Assembly: GCA_036559195.1 (NCBI GenBank)
Contig: DATBTN010000048.1
Location: forward strand, 1-64,000
Length of the DNA: 64,000 bases
Origin: Candidatus Baltobacteraceae bacterium
Lineage (GTDB): Bacteria > Vulcanimicrobiota > Vulcanimicrobiia > Vulcanimicrobiales > Vulcanimicrobiaceae
Direction of reading: 5' to 3'
In this document: positions 46,604 through 54,963 of the stretch, piece by piece
Layout of the letters: every line of letters begins with the position of its first letter
How positions within the stretch are numbered: the stretch's first letter is position 1
Position numbers and translations under genes: made by a program
The notes under the pieces: generated by a model
Databases searched by the model: none
The model's input: only the letters and a program-made list of their open reading frames with translations
Told to the model about the DNA's origin: nothing

Positions 46604-47520
46604 GCGACCACTTTCGGCTTTTCGGAAAATTCGACCAGAATCTCTCGGCCCTCGAAGGCGCGCTCGCCGTCTCGCTGCGCGTCGACGGCAATCGCCTAGT
46701 GCTGCACGGTGAGGCCGGCGCTGTCGATCGCGCGTACGACGTGGTCGAGCGCATGCTCGGCGCGGCGGTCGGCGGGGCGCAAGTGACGCCGGACGACGTT
46801 GCGCTGGCGACCTCCGACGTCGTCGGCAAAGACGAAGCGACGCGTTTGCCCGAAACGCTCTTTCGTACGCAGCGCGGAAAAGAAATTCGTCCAAAAACAG
46901 CCGGACAACGCGCGTTCGTGCGCGCGATCGAAACGAACACGCTCACCTTCGGTATCGGGCCGGCCGGCACGGGCAAAACCTTTCTCGCCGTCGTCATGGC
47001 CGTGCGCGCGCTCAAAGCGCGCCAAGTGGAGCGCGTCATTCTCTCGCGCCCCGCGGTGGAGGCGGGTGAGAAACTCGGCTTTCTTCCGGGAGATCTCAAA
47101 GAGAAGGTCGATCCGTATCTGCGTCCGCTCTACGACGCGCTCGCCGAATGTCTCGATGACGGCGCCGTCGCCAAATACATCGAACGCGGAACCTTCGAGG
47201 TTGCGCCGCTGGCATACATGCGCGGGCGCACGCTCGCCGATGCTTTCGTGATTCTCGACGAAGCGCAGAACGCGACCCGCGAACAATTGAAGATGTTCCT
47301 CACGCGGCTGGGCGCCAATTCGAAGATGGTGGTCAACGGCGACGTTACGCAGATCGACTTACCGAAGGGTGCGGCGTGCGGACTGCTCGAAGTGCCGCGC
47401 CGTTTCGCCGGCGTCGACGATATCGGCATCGTCGCGCTGAGCGAGACCGACGTGGTGCGTCATCCGCTGGTGGCGAAGATCATTCGCGCCTATGCTGCGG
47501 AGTACGGCGGAACTCCGTGA
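46561..47520 (+). CDS. phoH: PhoH-like ATPase
   Basis: Cytoplasmic P-loop ATPase of the PhoH/YbeZ family, partner of YbeY in rRNA maturation. Walker A is GPAGTGKT; later motifs are LSRPAVEAGEKLGFLPGD and DEAQNATREQLKMFLTRLG. The first usual start, GTG 46699, would cut off the conserved N-terminal KH-like part (IDLSGLSDHFRLFGKFDQNLSALEGAL). CTG 46561, with GAGGGA about 10 nt upstream, restores the family length of about 319 aa and the N-terminus. The stop overlaps ybeY (GTGA). Confidence 0.93.
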   Translation: MESTTKRSIDLSGLSDHFRLFGKFDQNLSALEGALAVSLRVDGNRLVLHGEAGAVDRAYDVVERMLGAAVGGAQVTPDDVALATSDVVGKDEATRLPETLFRTQRGKEIRPKTAGQRAFVRAIETNTLTFGIGPAGTGKTFLAVVMAVRALKARQVERVILSRPAVEAGEKLGFLPGDLKEKVDPYLRPLYDALAECLDDGAVAKYIERGTFEVAPLAYMRGRTLADAFVILDEAQNATREQLKMFLTRLGANSKMVVNGDVTQIDLPKGAACGLLEVPRRFAGVDDIGIVALSETDVVRHPLVAKIIRAYAAEYGGTP

Positions 47521-47984
47521 TCCACTATCGCAACGCCACGCGTCGTTCGGGCGTCGACTCGCGGCGGCTCAAACGAGTGGCACGCGAACTCCTGGCGGCT
47601 GCCGGCGAAGAGGACGCATCGCTCTCGCTCTCGCTCGTGACCGATCGCGCGATACGCGAGCTCAACCGCATTCATCGCGGAAAAGACGCGCCGACCGATG
47701 TGTTGAGTTTTCCGCTTTTAGGCGAAGAAGATCCCACGCTGGGGCCGGGCGGCGAACGATTGATCGGCGACGTCGTGATCAGCGTCGAAACGGCGCGCCG
47801 TCAGGCAGCCGGGTACGACGCGCCGCTCCAACACGAACTCTATCGGTTGCTCATTCACGGCATTCTGCACGTGCTCGGACACGATCACGAGGACGCCGGG
47901 GAGCGCGCCGCGATGGAGACCGAAGAGCGCCGCCTGGCAAACGCCATCGCCATGCCGTGGCCGTACGATGACCAACGCGCCTGA
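47517..47984 (+). CDS. ybeY: Endoribonuclease YbeY (16S rRNA maturation)
   Basis: The zinc motif HGILHVLGHDH holds His114, His118 and His124. The upstream substrate region is RELNRIHRGKDAPTDVLSFPL. GTG 47517 overlaps the phoH stop; the frame is open further left but lies inside phoH. At 155 aa it has normal length. It processes 16S rRNA ends and takes part in ribosome quality control. The end overlaps the diacylglycerol kinase gene by 17 nt. Confidence 0.96.
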   Translation: MIHYRNATRRSGVDSRRLKRVARELLAAAGEEDASLSLSLVTDRAIRELNRIHRGKDAPTDVLSFPLLGEEDPTLGPGGERLIGDVVISVETARRQAAGYDAPLQHELYRLLIHGILHVLGHDHEDAGERAAMETEERRLANAIAMPWPYDDQRA

Positions 47985-48744
47985 ACCGCATCGCGATCAT
48001 CACGATCACCACGAGGTGCCGTACGTGCGGATCGCGGAGACCAAATTCTGGAGTTCGTTTCACTACGCGTTTGCGGGCGTCTTGTACGCCACCAAGACGC
48101 AGCCCAACATGCGCGTTCACATGGTCATTGCGGCGCTCGTCTTGCTCGCGACCTTGGTGCTGCGGCTCGAACGCGTCTACGTTATCGCAATCGTCATCGT
48201 CATCGCACTCGTTCTCAGCCTCGAACTCGTCAATACCGCGGTCGAGGCGGTCGTCGACCTGCTCACCGTCGTGCATCATCCGCTCGCGAAGACGGCGAAA
48301 GATGCCGCCGCGGGCGCGGTGCTCATCGCGACGATCGGCGCGGTCGTGGTTGGGTACCTCTGTTTCTACCAAGGCATCCAGAGCGGCGGCCAGCGCGTCT
48401 TCGACGCCGTCGCGCAGGTGCCGTCGAACGCCGCCCTCATCATCCTCGCGGTGGCCGCGATCGCAACGATCTTTGCCAAAGCCTTCGTCGGGCGCGGTTC
48501 GGCGCTTCAGGGCGGGGCTGTCTCGGGCCACGCGGCCCTCGCGTTCGCCGGTGCCACGATCCTGGCGCTCTTTTACGGTCGGCCGCTCGCCGCGATCCTG
48601 GCGTACTTCGTCGCCTTTCTGGTGGCACAAAGCCGGGTCGAAGCGCGGATTCATTCCGTGTTCGAGGTGACCTGGGGCGGCGCGCTTGGGACCTTAGTCG
48701 CACTCTTCGTCTATCTCTTGGTCCGCCGCCACCTTATGTTATAA
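47968..48744 (+). CDS. dgkA: Diacylglycerol/undecaprenol kinase fused to a PAP2-like domain
   Basis: A 258-aa membrane protein. Residues of about 20-140 are DgkA-like (FWSSFHYAFAGVLYATKTQPNMRVH, LELVNTAVEAVVDL, AKDAAAGAVLIATIGAV). Residues of about 150-255 form a membrane domain with remnants of the PAP2 signature: VSGHAALAF and SRVEARIHSVFEV. The first PAP2 motif (K-x6-RP) is absent (GRGSALQ), and the final Asp is Glu, so phosphatase activity is doubtful. It recycles lipid carriers as undecaprenyl phosphate or diacylglycerol. The N-terminus is His-rich (HRDHHDHHE). In Bacillus dgkA also follows yqfG. Confidence 0.86.
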   Translation: MTNAPEPHRDHHDHHEVPYVRIAETKFWSSFHYAFAGVLYATKTQPNMRVHMVIAALVLLATLVLRLERVYVIAIVIVIALVLSLELVNTAVEAVVDLLTVVHHPLAKTAKDAAAGAVLIATIGAVVVGYLCFYQGIQSGGQRVFDAVAQVPSNAALIILAVAAIATIFAKAFVGRGSALQGGAVSGHAALAFAGATILALFYGRPLAAILAYFVAFLVAQSRVEARIHSVFEVTWGGALGTLVALFVYLLVRRHLML

Positions 48745-48745
48745 T
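48718..48745 (+). promoter_or_regulatory. Promoter before the CorC/HlyC gene
   Basis: TTGGTC (48718-48723), 16-nt spacer, TATAAT (48740-48745) with an extended TG at -15. The -10 box contains the dgkA stop codon. Transcription should start near 48752, leaving about 70 nt of leader. Confidence 0.7.
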
Positions 48746-48819
48746 GGCCCCGCATTGGAAAACGACCCTCCGCCTCTACTCACCCCCGACCGCCGCGGAT
48801 TCGGAGTAGCCGGATCTTA

Positions 48820-50142
48820 ATGGTGGACCAGATTCATTGGCTCGAAATCGGCACGCTCGTGCTGCTCGTCATGGCAGCGGCATTTTTTGCCGCGTCCGAA
48901 GCGGCCCTCGTGGGCGTCTCGCGGATGCGGGCGCGCGCCATGGTGGAGCGCGGAATCAAGAGCGCGAACGCCGTCGTGGGCCTCATCGACGACCGCAATC
49001 GCTTCCTGACCTCGGTCCTGATCGCGAATACGGTCGTGCTCTTAGCAGCCGACTCGCTGGCGACGTACCTCTTCATTCAATTGGGAATCCCCGGCGGCGC
49101 GGTAACCTCGACCGTGGTCATGACCGTCGTGCTGCTGCTCTTCGGTGAGATCGTTCCCAAGACGGTCGCGGTCTCGAATACGGAGCGCTGGGCGCTGCGT
49201 CTGGCGCAGCCGATGCGGTGGGTCGCTTGGTTCCTGACGCCGCTCGTGCGCGCGTTTCAGTTCCTCACCAATCTCTTGCTACGTCCGTTCGGCATCAAGC
49301 ACGCACAGCAGCTCTTCGTCACCGAAGACGACATCCGCGCGATCGTCAACGTCGGCGCCGAACAGAAGGTGCTCTTGGAACAGGAGCGCGAGATGATTCA
49401 CTCGGTCATCGAGTTCGGCGACACCATCGTGCGCGAAGTGATGACGCCGCGGCCCAACATCGTTGCCGTATCGATCGACGACTCGCCCCGCCGCGCGCTC
49501 GACGTCGTCATCGCCGAGGGCTACTCCAAACTACCGGTCTATCAAGAATCGAAGGACGATATCGTCGGCGTCGTTCACGATCGCGAGCTGCTCATCAGTC
49601 TCGCGAACGGCACGCTGAGTACGACGCCGCTGCGGCTGCTGATGCGCGCCGTCGCCCACGTGCCGGAGAATAAGAAGATCGCCGAACTGTTGCGCGAGAT
49701 GCAGCGCGACAAATTCTCGATGGCGATCGTGGTGGACGAGTACGGCGGCACCGACGGTCTGGTAACCATGGAAGATCTGCTCGAAGAACTCGTCGGCGAG
49801 ATTCGCGACGAGCACGACGAAGATGAGGTCGATCCGATTCGGATCGTCTCCGAGGACGAAGCGATCGTCGATTCGGGCATGAATATCGAAGACGTTAATG
49901 CGAAACTGGGTACGCGCTTACCGTTCGAGGAGTTCGAAACGATCGGCGGCTTCACCGTCGGGCTTTTCGGCCGGCTCCCGAACGAAGGCGAGGAGATACG
50001 CGCCGACGAGAATACGCGGCTCAAAGTCGAACGCATGCGCGGGCGCCGTATCGTGTCGCTACGCGTCTATACCAGCGGTTTGACGGGTAACGGCGGCCGC
50101 GAACGCGAGCGCGAAACGGAAGCGCAGGAAGATGTCGTCTGA
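48820..50142 (+). CDS. CorC/HlyC family (CNNM-type) membrane protein
   Basis: A 440-aa protein with the classic order: DUF21 membrane domain (about 1-190, AAFFAASEAALVGVSRMRARAMVERG), two CBS domains (about 205-330, REVMTPRPNIVAVSIDD, MAIVVDEYGGTDGLVTMEDLLEELVGEI) and a C-terminal CorC_HlyC transporter-associated domain (GTRLPFEEFETIGGFTVGLFGRLPNEGEE). The family is linked to Mg/Co efflux. It is inserted between dgkA and cdd compared with Bacillus, has its own promoter, and overlaps cdd by 11 nt. Confidence 0.94.
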   Translation: MVDQIHWLEIGTLVLLVMAAAFFAASEAALVGVSRMRARAMVERGIKSANAVVGLIDDRNRFLTSVLIANTVVLLAADSLATYLFIQLGIPGGAVTSTVVMTVVLLLFGEIVPKTVAVSNTERWALRLAQPMRWVAWFLTPLVRAFQFLTNLLLRPFGIKHAQQLFVTEDDIRAIVNVGAEQKVLLEQEREMIHSVIEFGDTIVREVMTPRPNIVAVSIDDSPRRALDVVIAEGYSKLPVYQESKDDIVGVVHDRELLISLANGTLSTTPLRLLMRAVAHVPENKKIAELLREMQRDKFSMAIVVDEYGGTDGLVTMEDLLEELVGEIRDEHDEDEVDPIRIVSEDEAIVDSGMNIEDVNAKLGTRLPFEEFETIGGFTVGLFGRLPNEGEEIRADENTRLKVERMRGRRIVSLRVYTSGLTGNGGRERERETEAQEDVV

Positions 50143-50521
50143 CGAGCTGCTCGAACACGCCAAACGGGCGCGCGCGAACGCCTACGCACCCTATTCGAAG
50201 TTCGCCGTCGGTGCGGCCGTCGATGTCGGCAACGGAACGGTCGTCATCGGTGCGAACGTCGAGAACGCGAGCTACGGACTCTCGCTCTGCGCCGAACGCG
50301 TCGCCCTTTCCAGCGCGATCGCAGCCGGCCATCGCACGATTCGCGCGATCGCAATCGCCGGTCCGGAGGCAACCGAAACGGCGCCCTGCGGCGCCTGCCG
50401 GCAATTCATCGCCGAGTTCGATCCGGCGATGCCGGTGACGTTTACCACGGCGGCCGAGCCGCTGCGCACGACGCTCGCAGAACTGCTGCCGCACGCATTC
50501 GGTCCGCGCGCGCTCACGTGA
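50132..50521 (+). CDS. cdd: Cytidine deaminase
   Basis: Zinc-dependent deaminase of cytidine and deoxycytidine (129 aa). The active site CAER has Cys53 and Glu55, and PCGACRQ supplies Cys86 and Cys89. The N-terminal YAPYSKFAVGAAV and ANVENASYGLSLCAE are typical. It lies between the CorC/HlyC gene (11-nt overlap) and recO (4-nt overlap GTGA). Bacillus has era between cdd and recO; that gene is absent here. Confidence 0.97.
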   Translation: MSSDELLEHAKRARANAYAPYSKFAVGAAVDVGNGTVVIGANVENASYGLSLCAERVALSSAIAAGHRTIRAIAIAGPEATETAPCGACRQFIAEFDPAMPVTFTTAAEPLRTTLAELLPHAFGPRALT

Positions 50522-51270
50522 GCGCGCCCGCGCGCGCCTACAAAACGTTGGGCGTGGTGCTGAGGGGACGAAATCTGGGCGAGGCCGATCGCATTCTCAC
50601 GCTCTTTACCACCGAACGCGGCAAAGTGGACGCCGTCGCTAAAGGCGTCCGGCGCACCAAGAGTCATCTCGCCGGGCGGTTGGAATTCATGAACGAGGTA
50701 CGTCTGGGAATGCATCGCGGCCGCAACCTGGACGTCATAACCTCGGCCGAGATCGAATGCGCGCATTGGAACGGCATCGTCGCGCCGGAAGCGTTCGCTG
50801 CGGCGAGTCTGATCGCCGAGCTGCTCGACGCCTTCTGCGAACCCGACCTGGCGCTGCCCGATATCTACGAACTCCTCACCGGCGCAATCGCCGCGGTCGA
50901 CGGATCGCCGCATCCGCTCGAATTGCTGCCGCGCTTCTCGCTGCGCTTGCTCGAAGCGCTCGGACTCGCCCCGCCGCCCGAACATTGCGCGCGCTGCGGC
51001 GCACCGCTCGAGGGCCGGCCGGCGTGGCTCGATCCCGAAGCCGGCGGACTGGCCGGCGAAGAATGCCGCGTCACCTGGCGCCAGGTTCTAGAACTCGACG
51101 TCGTCGACGTTGCGAATTTCCGCGCCCTGGGCGCACGAAAGGGGGGCCCCGTTCGGCCGGTCGCGCGTGCGACGCCGGCGGTAGCAAGGGCGATCGAGAC
51201 GCTCGTCAATCATCACCTCGGGCGCCGGCTCAAAGCGGGACTGCACGCCGCCGAGTTCGTAACCGGGTAG
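50518..51270 (+). CDS. recO: DNA repair protein RecO
   Basis: Loads RecA on single-stranded DNA with RecR. The 250-aa protein has the OB-fold N-terminus (YKTLGVVLRGRNLGEADRILTLFTTERGKVDAVAKGVRRTKSHLAGRLE) and the helical C-terminal part with a partial zinc site (HCARCGAPLEG, GLAGEECR: three Cys seen, the fourth ligand not obvious). GTG 50518 overlaps the cdd stop. RuvX follows after 3 nt. Confidence 0.93.
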   Translation: MSAPARAYKTLGVVLRGRNLGEADRILTLFTTERGKVDAVAKGVRRTKSHLAGRLEFMNEVRLGMHRGRNLDVITSAEIECAHWNGIVAPEAFAAASLIAELLDAFCEPDLALPDIYELLTGAIAAVDGSPHPLELLPRFSLRLLEALGLAPPPEHCARCGAPLEGRPAWLDPEAGGLAGEECRVTWRQVLELDVVDVANFRALGARKGGPVRPVARATPAVARAIETLVNHHLGRRLKAGLHAAEFVTG

Positions 51271-51273
51271 GCT

Positions 51274-51696
51274 ATGGCCGTTCTCGCCCTCGATGTCGGC
51301 AGCAAACGCATCGGCGTAGCCGTCGCCGACCCTACCGGCAGTTTCGCCCTGCCCGTGACCGTCATCGAACGCACGAATCTCGCTGCGGACCTGGCGGAGA
51401 TCCTGGAGCTAGCGGTCGCATACCTGGCTAACGAACTGGTCGTCGGCGATCCCGTACGGCTCTCCGGCGAACGCGGGCCGGCGTCCGACAAGATGGATCG
51501 TTTCGTAGATGCGCTCGCGCGGGTCTTTCCGGGTACGATTCACCGCGTGGACGAACGCCTGACGACCGCTCAAGCGACCAAGACGCTGATCGCCGCCGAC
51601 GTTTCCCGCGCAAAACGTCGTGCCGCCGTCGACAAGATGGCTGCGGCGCTGATTCTCGAGAGTTTCCTCGCTCGCCGCCGCGGTCCGAGCACGTGA
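51274..51696 (+). CDS. ruvX: Putative pre-16S rRNA nuclease / Holliday junction resolvase-like
   Basis: A 140-aa YqgF/RuvX protein of the RNase H fold: LALDVGSKRIGVAVADPTGSFALPVTVIER, the middle ELVVGDPVRLSGERGPASDKMDRF, and VDERLTTAQATKTL with the acidic residues. It is thought to process the 16S rRNA 5' end. The stop overlaps mltG. Confidence 0.95.
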   Translation: MAVLALDVGSKRIGVAVADPTGSFALPVTVIERTNLAADLAEILELAVAYLANELVVGDPVRLSGERGPASDKMDRFVDALARVFPGTIHRVDERLTTAQATKTLIAADVSRAKRRAAVDKMAAALILESFLARRRGPST

Positions 51697-52682
51697 TGCG
51701 CGTTTTGCGCCTGCTCGTTGCGATCGTGATCGTCGCCGCCGCCGCGGCCGGTCTCTGGCTGCGCGCTTCGATCTTCAGCGATCGCTCGCATCCGAGCAGG
51801 TCGACCCAAGTCATCGTTCCGCGCGGCTCGACCTTTCACGATATCGCCGATCAACTGGCGGCCGGCGGCGTGATCGGCAACGCGTTTGCGTTCCGTCTCT
51901 ACGCGAAGCTCAAACACGAGGACACCTCGGTACGCGCCGGCGAGTACCGCTTCGCACCGCATCAGACGCCCAACCACGTGCTCGATCAACTCCTGACCGG
52001 CGGCGCGCAGATCGCGAAGTGGGTCACGTTTCCTGAGGGTTTCACCGACGTTCAGGTGGCGCACCGTTTGGCGGACGAGGGCTTCGGCGACTGGCGCCGT
52101 TTCGCGTCGGCGTTCGCACGCGACACGATCGTGGTGGGCGGGGTCCGCACGAAGAATCTCGAGGGCTACCTCTTTCCCAGCACGTATCTCGTGCCGCTCG
52201 GCGCGAGCCCGAACGTAGTCGAGGCGATCATGACGGCGCAGTTCCGAAAGGAACTGCCGCACGGCGCCGCCTCCAAAGCGAAGGCGTTGGGGCTGAACGT
52301 CCCGCAAGTCGTAACCGTGGCGTCGCTGGTTCAACAGGAAGGCAAGGCGGACGAGGAGCGTTCGCTCATCGCAAGCGTCATCTACAACCGGCTGCGCCTT
52401 CACATGCCGCTGCAGATCGACGCCACGCTCGAATACACGCTGGCGCACCATAAAGATGTGCTGACCTTTGCAGACGTCAGGACGGATTCGCCGTACAATA
52501 CGTACAAGCACGAGGGTCTGCCCCCGACGCCGATTGCAAACCCCGGGCAGCCGTCGATCGCCGCGGCCTTCGACCCCAAAACGTCCGGGTATCTCTACTA
52601 CGTCGCCAAACGCGACGGCCACTCCGCGTTTGCGAAGACGCTGGCTCAACACGAAGCCAACGTCCGCAAGTATCTCAAGTAA
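51693..52682 (+). CDS. mltG: Endolytic murein transglycosylase MltG
   Basis: A 329-aa MltG/YceG protein: N-terminal membrane anchor (VLRLLVAIVIVAAAAAGLWLRA), a LysM-like region (VIVPRGSTFHDIADQLAAGGVI), then the catalytic domain with EGYLFPSTY and ASLVQQEGKADEERSLIASVIYNRL, where the Glu of QQEGK is the catalytic acid. It also has PLQIDATLEY and YNTYKHEGLPPTPIANPG. It releases nascent glycan strands from the membrane. The start is GTG 51693 or ATG 51696; both overlap the ruvX stop. Confidence 0.95.
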   Translation: MMRVLRLLVAIVIVAAAAAGLWLRASIFSDRSHPSRSTQVIVPRGSTFHDIADQLAAGGVIGNAFAFRLYAKLKHEDTSVRAGEYRFAPHQTPNHVLDQLLTGGAQIAKWVTFPEGFTDVQVAHRLADEGFGDWRRFASAFARDTIVVGGVRTKNLEGYLFPSTYLVPLGASPNVVEAIMTAQFRKELPHGAASKAKALGLNVPQVVTVASLVQQEGKADEERSLIASVIYNRLRLHMPLQIDATLEYTLAHHKDVLTFADVRTDSPYNTYKHEGLPPTPIANPGQPSIAAAFDPKTSGYLYYVAKRDGHSAFAKTLAQHEANVRKYLK

Positions 52683-52692
52683 GGAGCTCACC

Positions 52693-52974
52693 ATGTCATC
52701 CAACGGCGAGTCGAATCAACCGGCCGCTCTCGAACTTCGCGACGTGCTGGTGATCCAGACGACCGATGAAAAGGAACTCGAATTTGAGGTCGTCGGTCTC
52801 GTCGAGGATGACGAGAAGAACTCGTACGCGGTTCTGTATTGCGAGAAAGACGACGAGTTCGTGGTCACCGATGCCAAGGGCAGCCTGCTCAACGACGACG
52901 AACTGGCGCAGGAGATTCTGGACGATTTCTTCGTCCTCGCCGAAGAGTCGACCGAAGAAGGAGGGGACGCCTAA
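52693..52974 (+). CDS. DUF1292 family acidic protein
   Basis: A 93-aa acidic protein with the DUF1292 pattern: TTDEKELEFEVVGLVEDDEKNSYAVLYCEKDDEFVV. Its function is unknown. In Bacillus a DUF1292 gene (yrzB) lies between yrrK (ruvX) and yrrL (mltG); here it follows mltG. AAGGAG lies 7 nt before ATG 52693. The stop TAA overlaps the probable ATT start of the next gene. Confidence 0.88.
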   Translation: MSSNGESNQPAALELRDVLVIQTTDEKELEFEVVGLVEDDEKNSYAVLYCEKDDEFVVTDAKGSLLNDDELAQEILDDFFVLAEESTEEGGDA

Positions 52975-54113
52975 TTCGCGTCCTGTTTCTCTCGGCGAAC
53001 GTGGGCGTCGGCCACATGGCCGCCGCATCGGCCGTGAAAGACGCGCTCGCGCAGATCGATCCGCTCGTCGAAACGCAGGTCGTGGACTCGTATAAATACG
53101 CGGCCTCGGTAGTCTCGCGCGTGGTTTCCAACGGCTATCTCGGGATGGTCAAAACCATCCCGCAGATGTATCGTTTTCTCTACCATCGCGCCGAGCGCGC
53201 GACCGAGGTAGGTCCGTTTCGCACCTGGGTCCATCAGTTTACGGCGAGCAACCTGCGCGCGCTGATCGAGACGCAAGCCCCCGACGTCGTCGTCTGCACG
53301 CATGCGTTTCCGTGCGGAGCGATGGCCGAATACAAGAAGCAATTCCCCGACGCCCCGCCCGTCGTCGGTGTAGTGACGGACTTCTGCGTGCACTCGTTTT
53401 GGATTAACAAGAACATCGAAGGCTACGCGGTCGCCACATCGGAGATGCGCGAGACGATGATCGCGCGCGGCGTGAAAGCCGAGCGGGTCGTCGTCTCCGG
53501 CATTCCCGTGCAGCGCGCGTTCGCGTTGCCGCACGAGCCGGCAGACGCCTTACGCGACCGGCTGGGATTGCCGAAGGACCGCTTCATCGTGCTGCTCATG
53601 GGCGGCGGCCTGGGGATCGGGCCGCTCGAAACGATGATGCGTTCGCTCGACGAAATCGATCTGCCGATCTGCGCGGTCGTGATCGTCGGGCGCAACGCGC
53701 ACCTGGAACAACGGGTATTGGAATCGGCCAACCACGTGAAGTACCCGCTGCGCGTGATGCGGTTCGTGAACAACGTGCACGACTACATGCATGCAAGCGA
53801 CGTGCTGCTCACCAAGCCCGGCGGCCTTACCTCGGCCGAAGCGCTGGTCGCGGGAATTCCGATGGTGCTCTTCAAACCGCTGCCGGGACAAGAGGAACGC
53901 AACACGCGGTACCTCGTTGAGCGCAAAGCGGCGCTGCGCGCAAAAACGGAACGCGATCTCACGCGCACGGTGCGCCGGCTGCTCGAGTCGGAGGATCTGC
54001 GCGCCAAGATGCGTGCTTCCATGAAGGACCTCGCGCGTCCCGATGCGGCCCGCGACGTCGCAACCCTCATCGCGTCCCTCGCGACGCGCCACGAAAAGGC
54101 GGTGCTCGTCTAA
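52974..54113 (+). CDS. Glycolipid-type glycosyltransferase (MGDG synthase/UgtP-like, GT28)
   Basis: A GT-B enzyme of about 379 aa. The N-terminal part is the MGDG-synthase domain (VLFLSANVGVGHMAAASAVKDAL). The C-terminal part is GT28-like (LLMGGGLGIGPLETMMRSL, HDYMHASDVLLTKPGGLTSAEALVAGIPMVLFKPLPGQEERN). It probably adds glucose or galactose to diacylglycerol at the membrane. No ATG, GTG or TTG fits the conserved start; ATT 52974, overlapping the DUF1292 stop, gives IRVLFLSANVG. A GTG at 52839 is the only upstream alternative and would add 45 basic, non-conserved residues. Confidence 0.88.
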   Translation: MRVLFLSANVGVGHMAAASAVKDALAQIDPLVETQVVDSYKYAASVVSRVVSNGYLGMVKTIPQMYRFLYHRAERATEVGPFRTWVHQFTASNLRALIETQAPDVVVCTHAFPCGAMAEYKKQFPDAPPVVGVVTDFCVHSFWINKNIEGYAVATSEMRETMIARGVKAERVVVSGIPVQRAFALPHEPADALRDRLGLPKDRFIVLLMGGGLGIGPLETMMRSLDEIDLPICAVVIVGRNAHLEQRVLESANHVKYPLRVMRFVNNVHDYMHASDVLLTKPGGLTSAEALVAGIPMVLFKPLPGQEERNTRYLVERKAALRAKTERDLTRTVRRLLESEDLRAKMRASMKDLARPDAARDVATLIASLATRHEKAVLV

Positions 54114-54673
54114 TGCTTCCATCACCCCGATACTACGCGACCTGGCTCGCGATCGCGCGGATATTCACGGGCGTATTCTGGCTCGCTCACGGTGTCGGCA
54201 AGTTCCTCAACAGCGCGCAGTATCTGCCGCCGGGCGGCTTTCTGCCCGGGTTCGTCGCGAAGGCGACGCAAGGCTCGACGGGGTTCTATCACGACGTCCT
54301 TTTAAACGTGGTGACGCCGAATCTGGCGCTCGTTGCAGAACTCATCCGCGTCGGCGAAGTACTCGTCGGATGCAGTTTGCTTTTCGGTTTGTGGACGCGC
54401 CTCGGCGCGCTCGGCGGAATCTTCCTCGCGCTCAACTACATCTTCGCAAAGGGCGGCGTTTCGTCGTTCGATACGCTTGGCTCGCTCGATTTCGCGGCGC
54501 TTGCTTTGTCGGCGATCAGCTTCGTGATTCCAACGGGACGAATGCTCGGCGTCGATGCGTTGCTGGGTCGCAAGCCCGCCGAGCCCGTTCTCGTTCCGGA
54601 ATTCGTCGACGAACCCGCTCCGGCGCCGGTGACGATGGGAACCGCGCCGCCGCCCGAGCCGCCCACGCAGTAG
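54113..54673 (+). CDS. DoxX family membrane protein
   Basis: A 186-aa protein with four hydrophobic segments and the DoxX pattern: ARIFTGVFWLAHGVGKF, VAELIRVGEVLVGCSLLFGLWTRLGALGG. The C-terminal 35 residues are Pro-rich and hydrophilic (VPEFVDEPAPAPVTMG). The family is poorly defined, with members linked to quinone redox or thiosulfate oxidation. The start shares its A with the stop of the glycosyltransferase (TAATG). It ends 41 nt before tRNA-Ser. Confidence 0.9.
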   Translation: MLPSPRYYATWLAIARIFTGVFWLAHGVGKFLNSAQYLPPGGFLPGFVAKATQGSTGFYHDVLLNVVTPNLALVAELIRVGEVLVGCSLLFGLWTRLGALGGIFLALNYIFAKGGVSSFDTLGSLDFAALALSAISFVIPTGRMLGVDALLGRKPAEPVLVPEFVDEPAPAPVTMGTAPPPEPPTQ

Positions 54674-54714
54674 GAATTGTGCGGCCATGCCCTGTATATG
54701 GGGCGGTCGCCTAC

Positions 54715-54806
<92 letters not shown>

Positions 54807-54877
54807 GCAACCTCCGGCAAGACGACAAAAGCTGGGAGGTAATAAAAAAAGCCGCAACGTAAACATGGCGGCTGCGT

Positions 54878-54951
54878 GCGGTCGTAGCTCAATTGGATAG
54901 AGCAACAGGCTACGAACTTGTAGGTTGGGGGTTCGAGTCCCTCCGACCGCA
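54878..54951 (+). tRNA. tRNA-Arg (ACG)
   Basis: Acceptor GCGGTCG/CGACCGC; anticodon stem ACAGG/CTTGT with loop CTACGAA, anticodon ACG. The A34 should be deaminated to inosine by TadA, whose gene is 590 nt downstream. CCA is not encoded. A terminator follows. Confidence 0.97.
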
Positions 54952-54963
54952 CATTGTGCGAGA

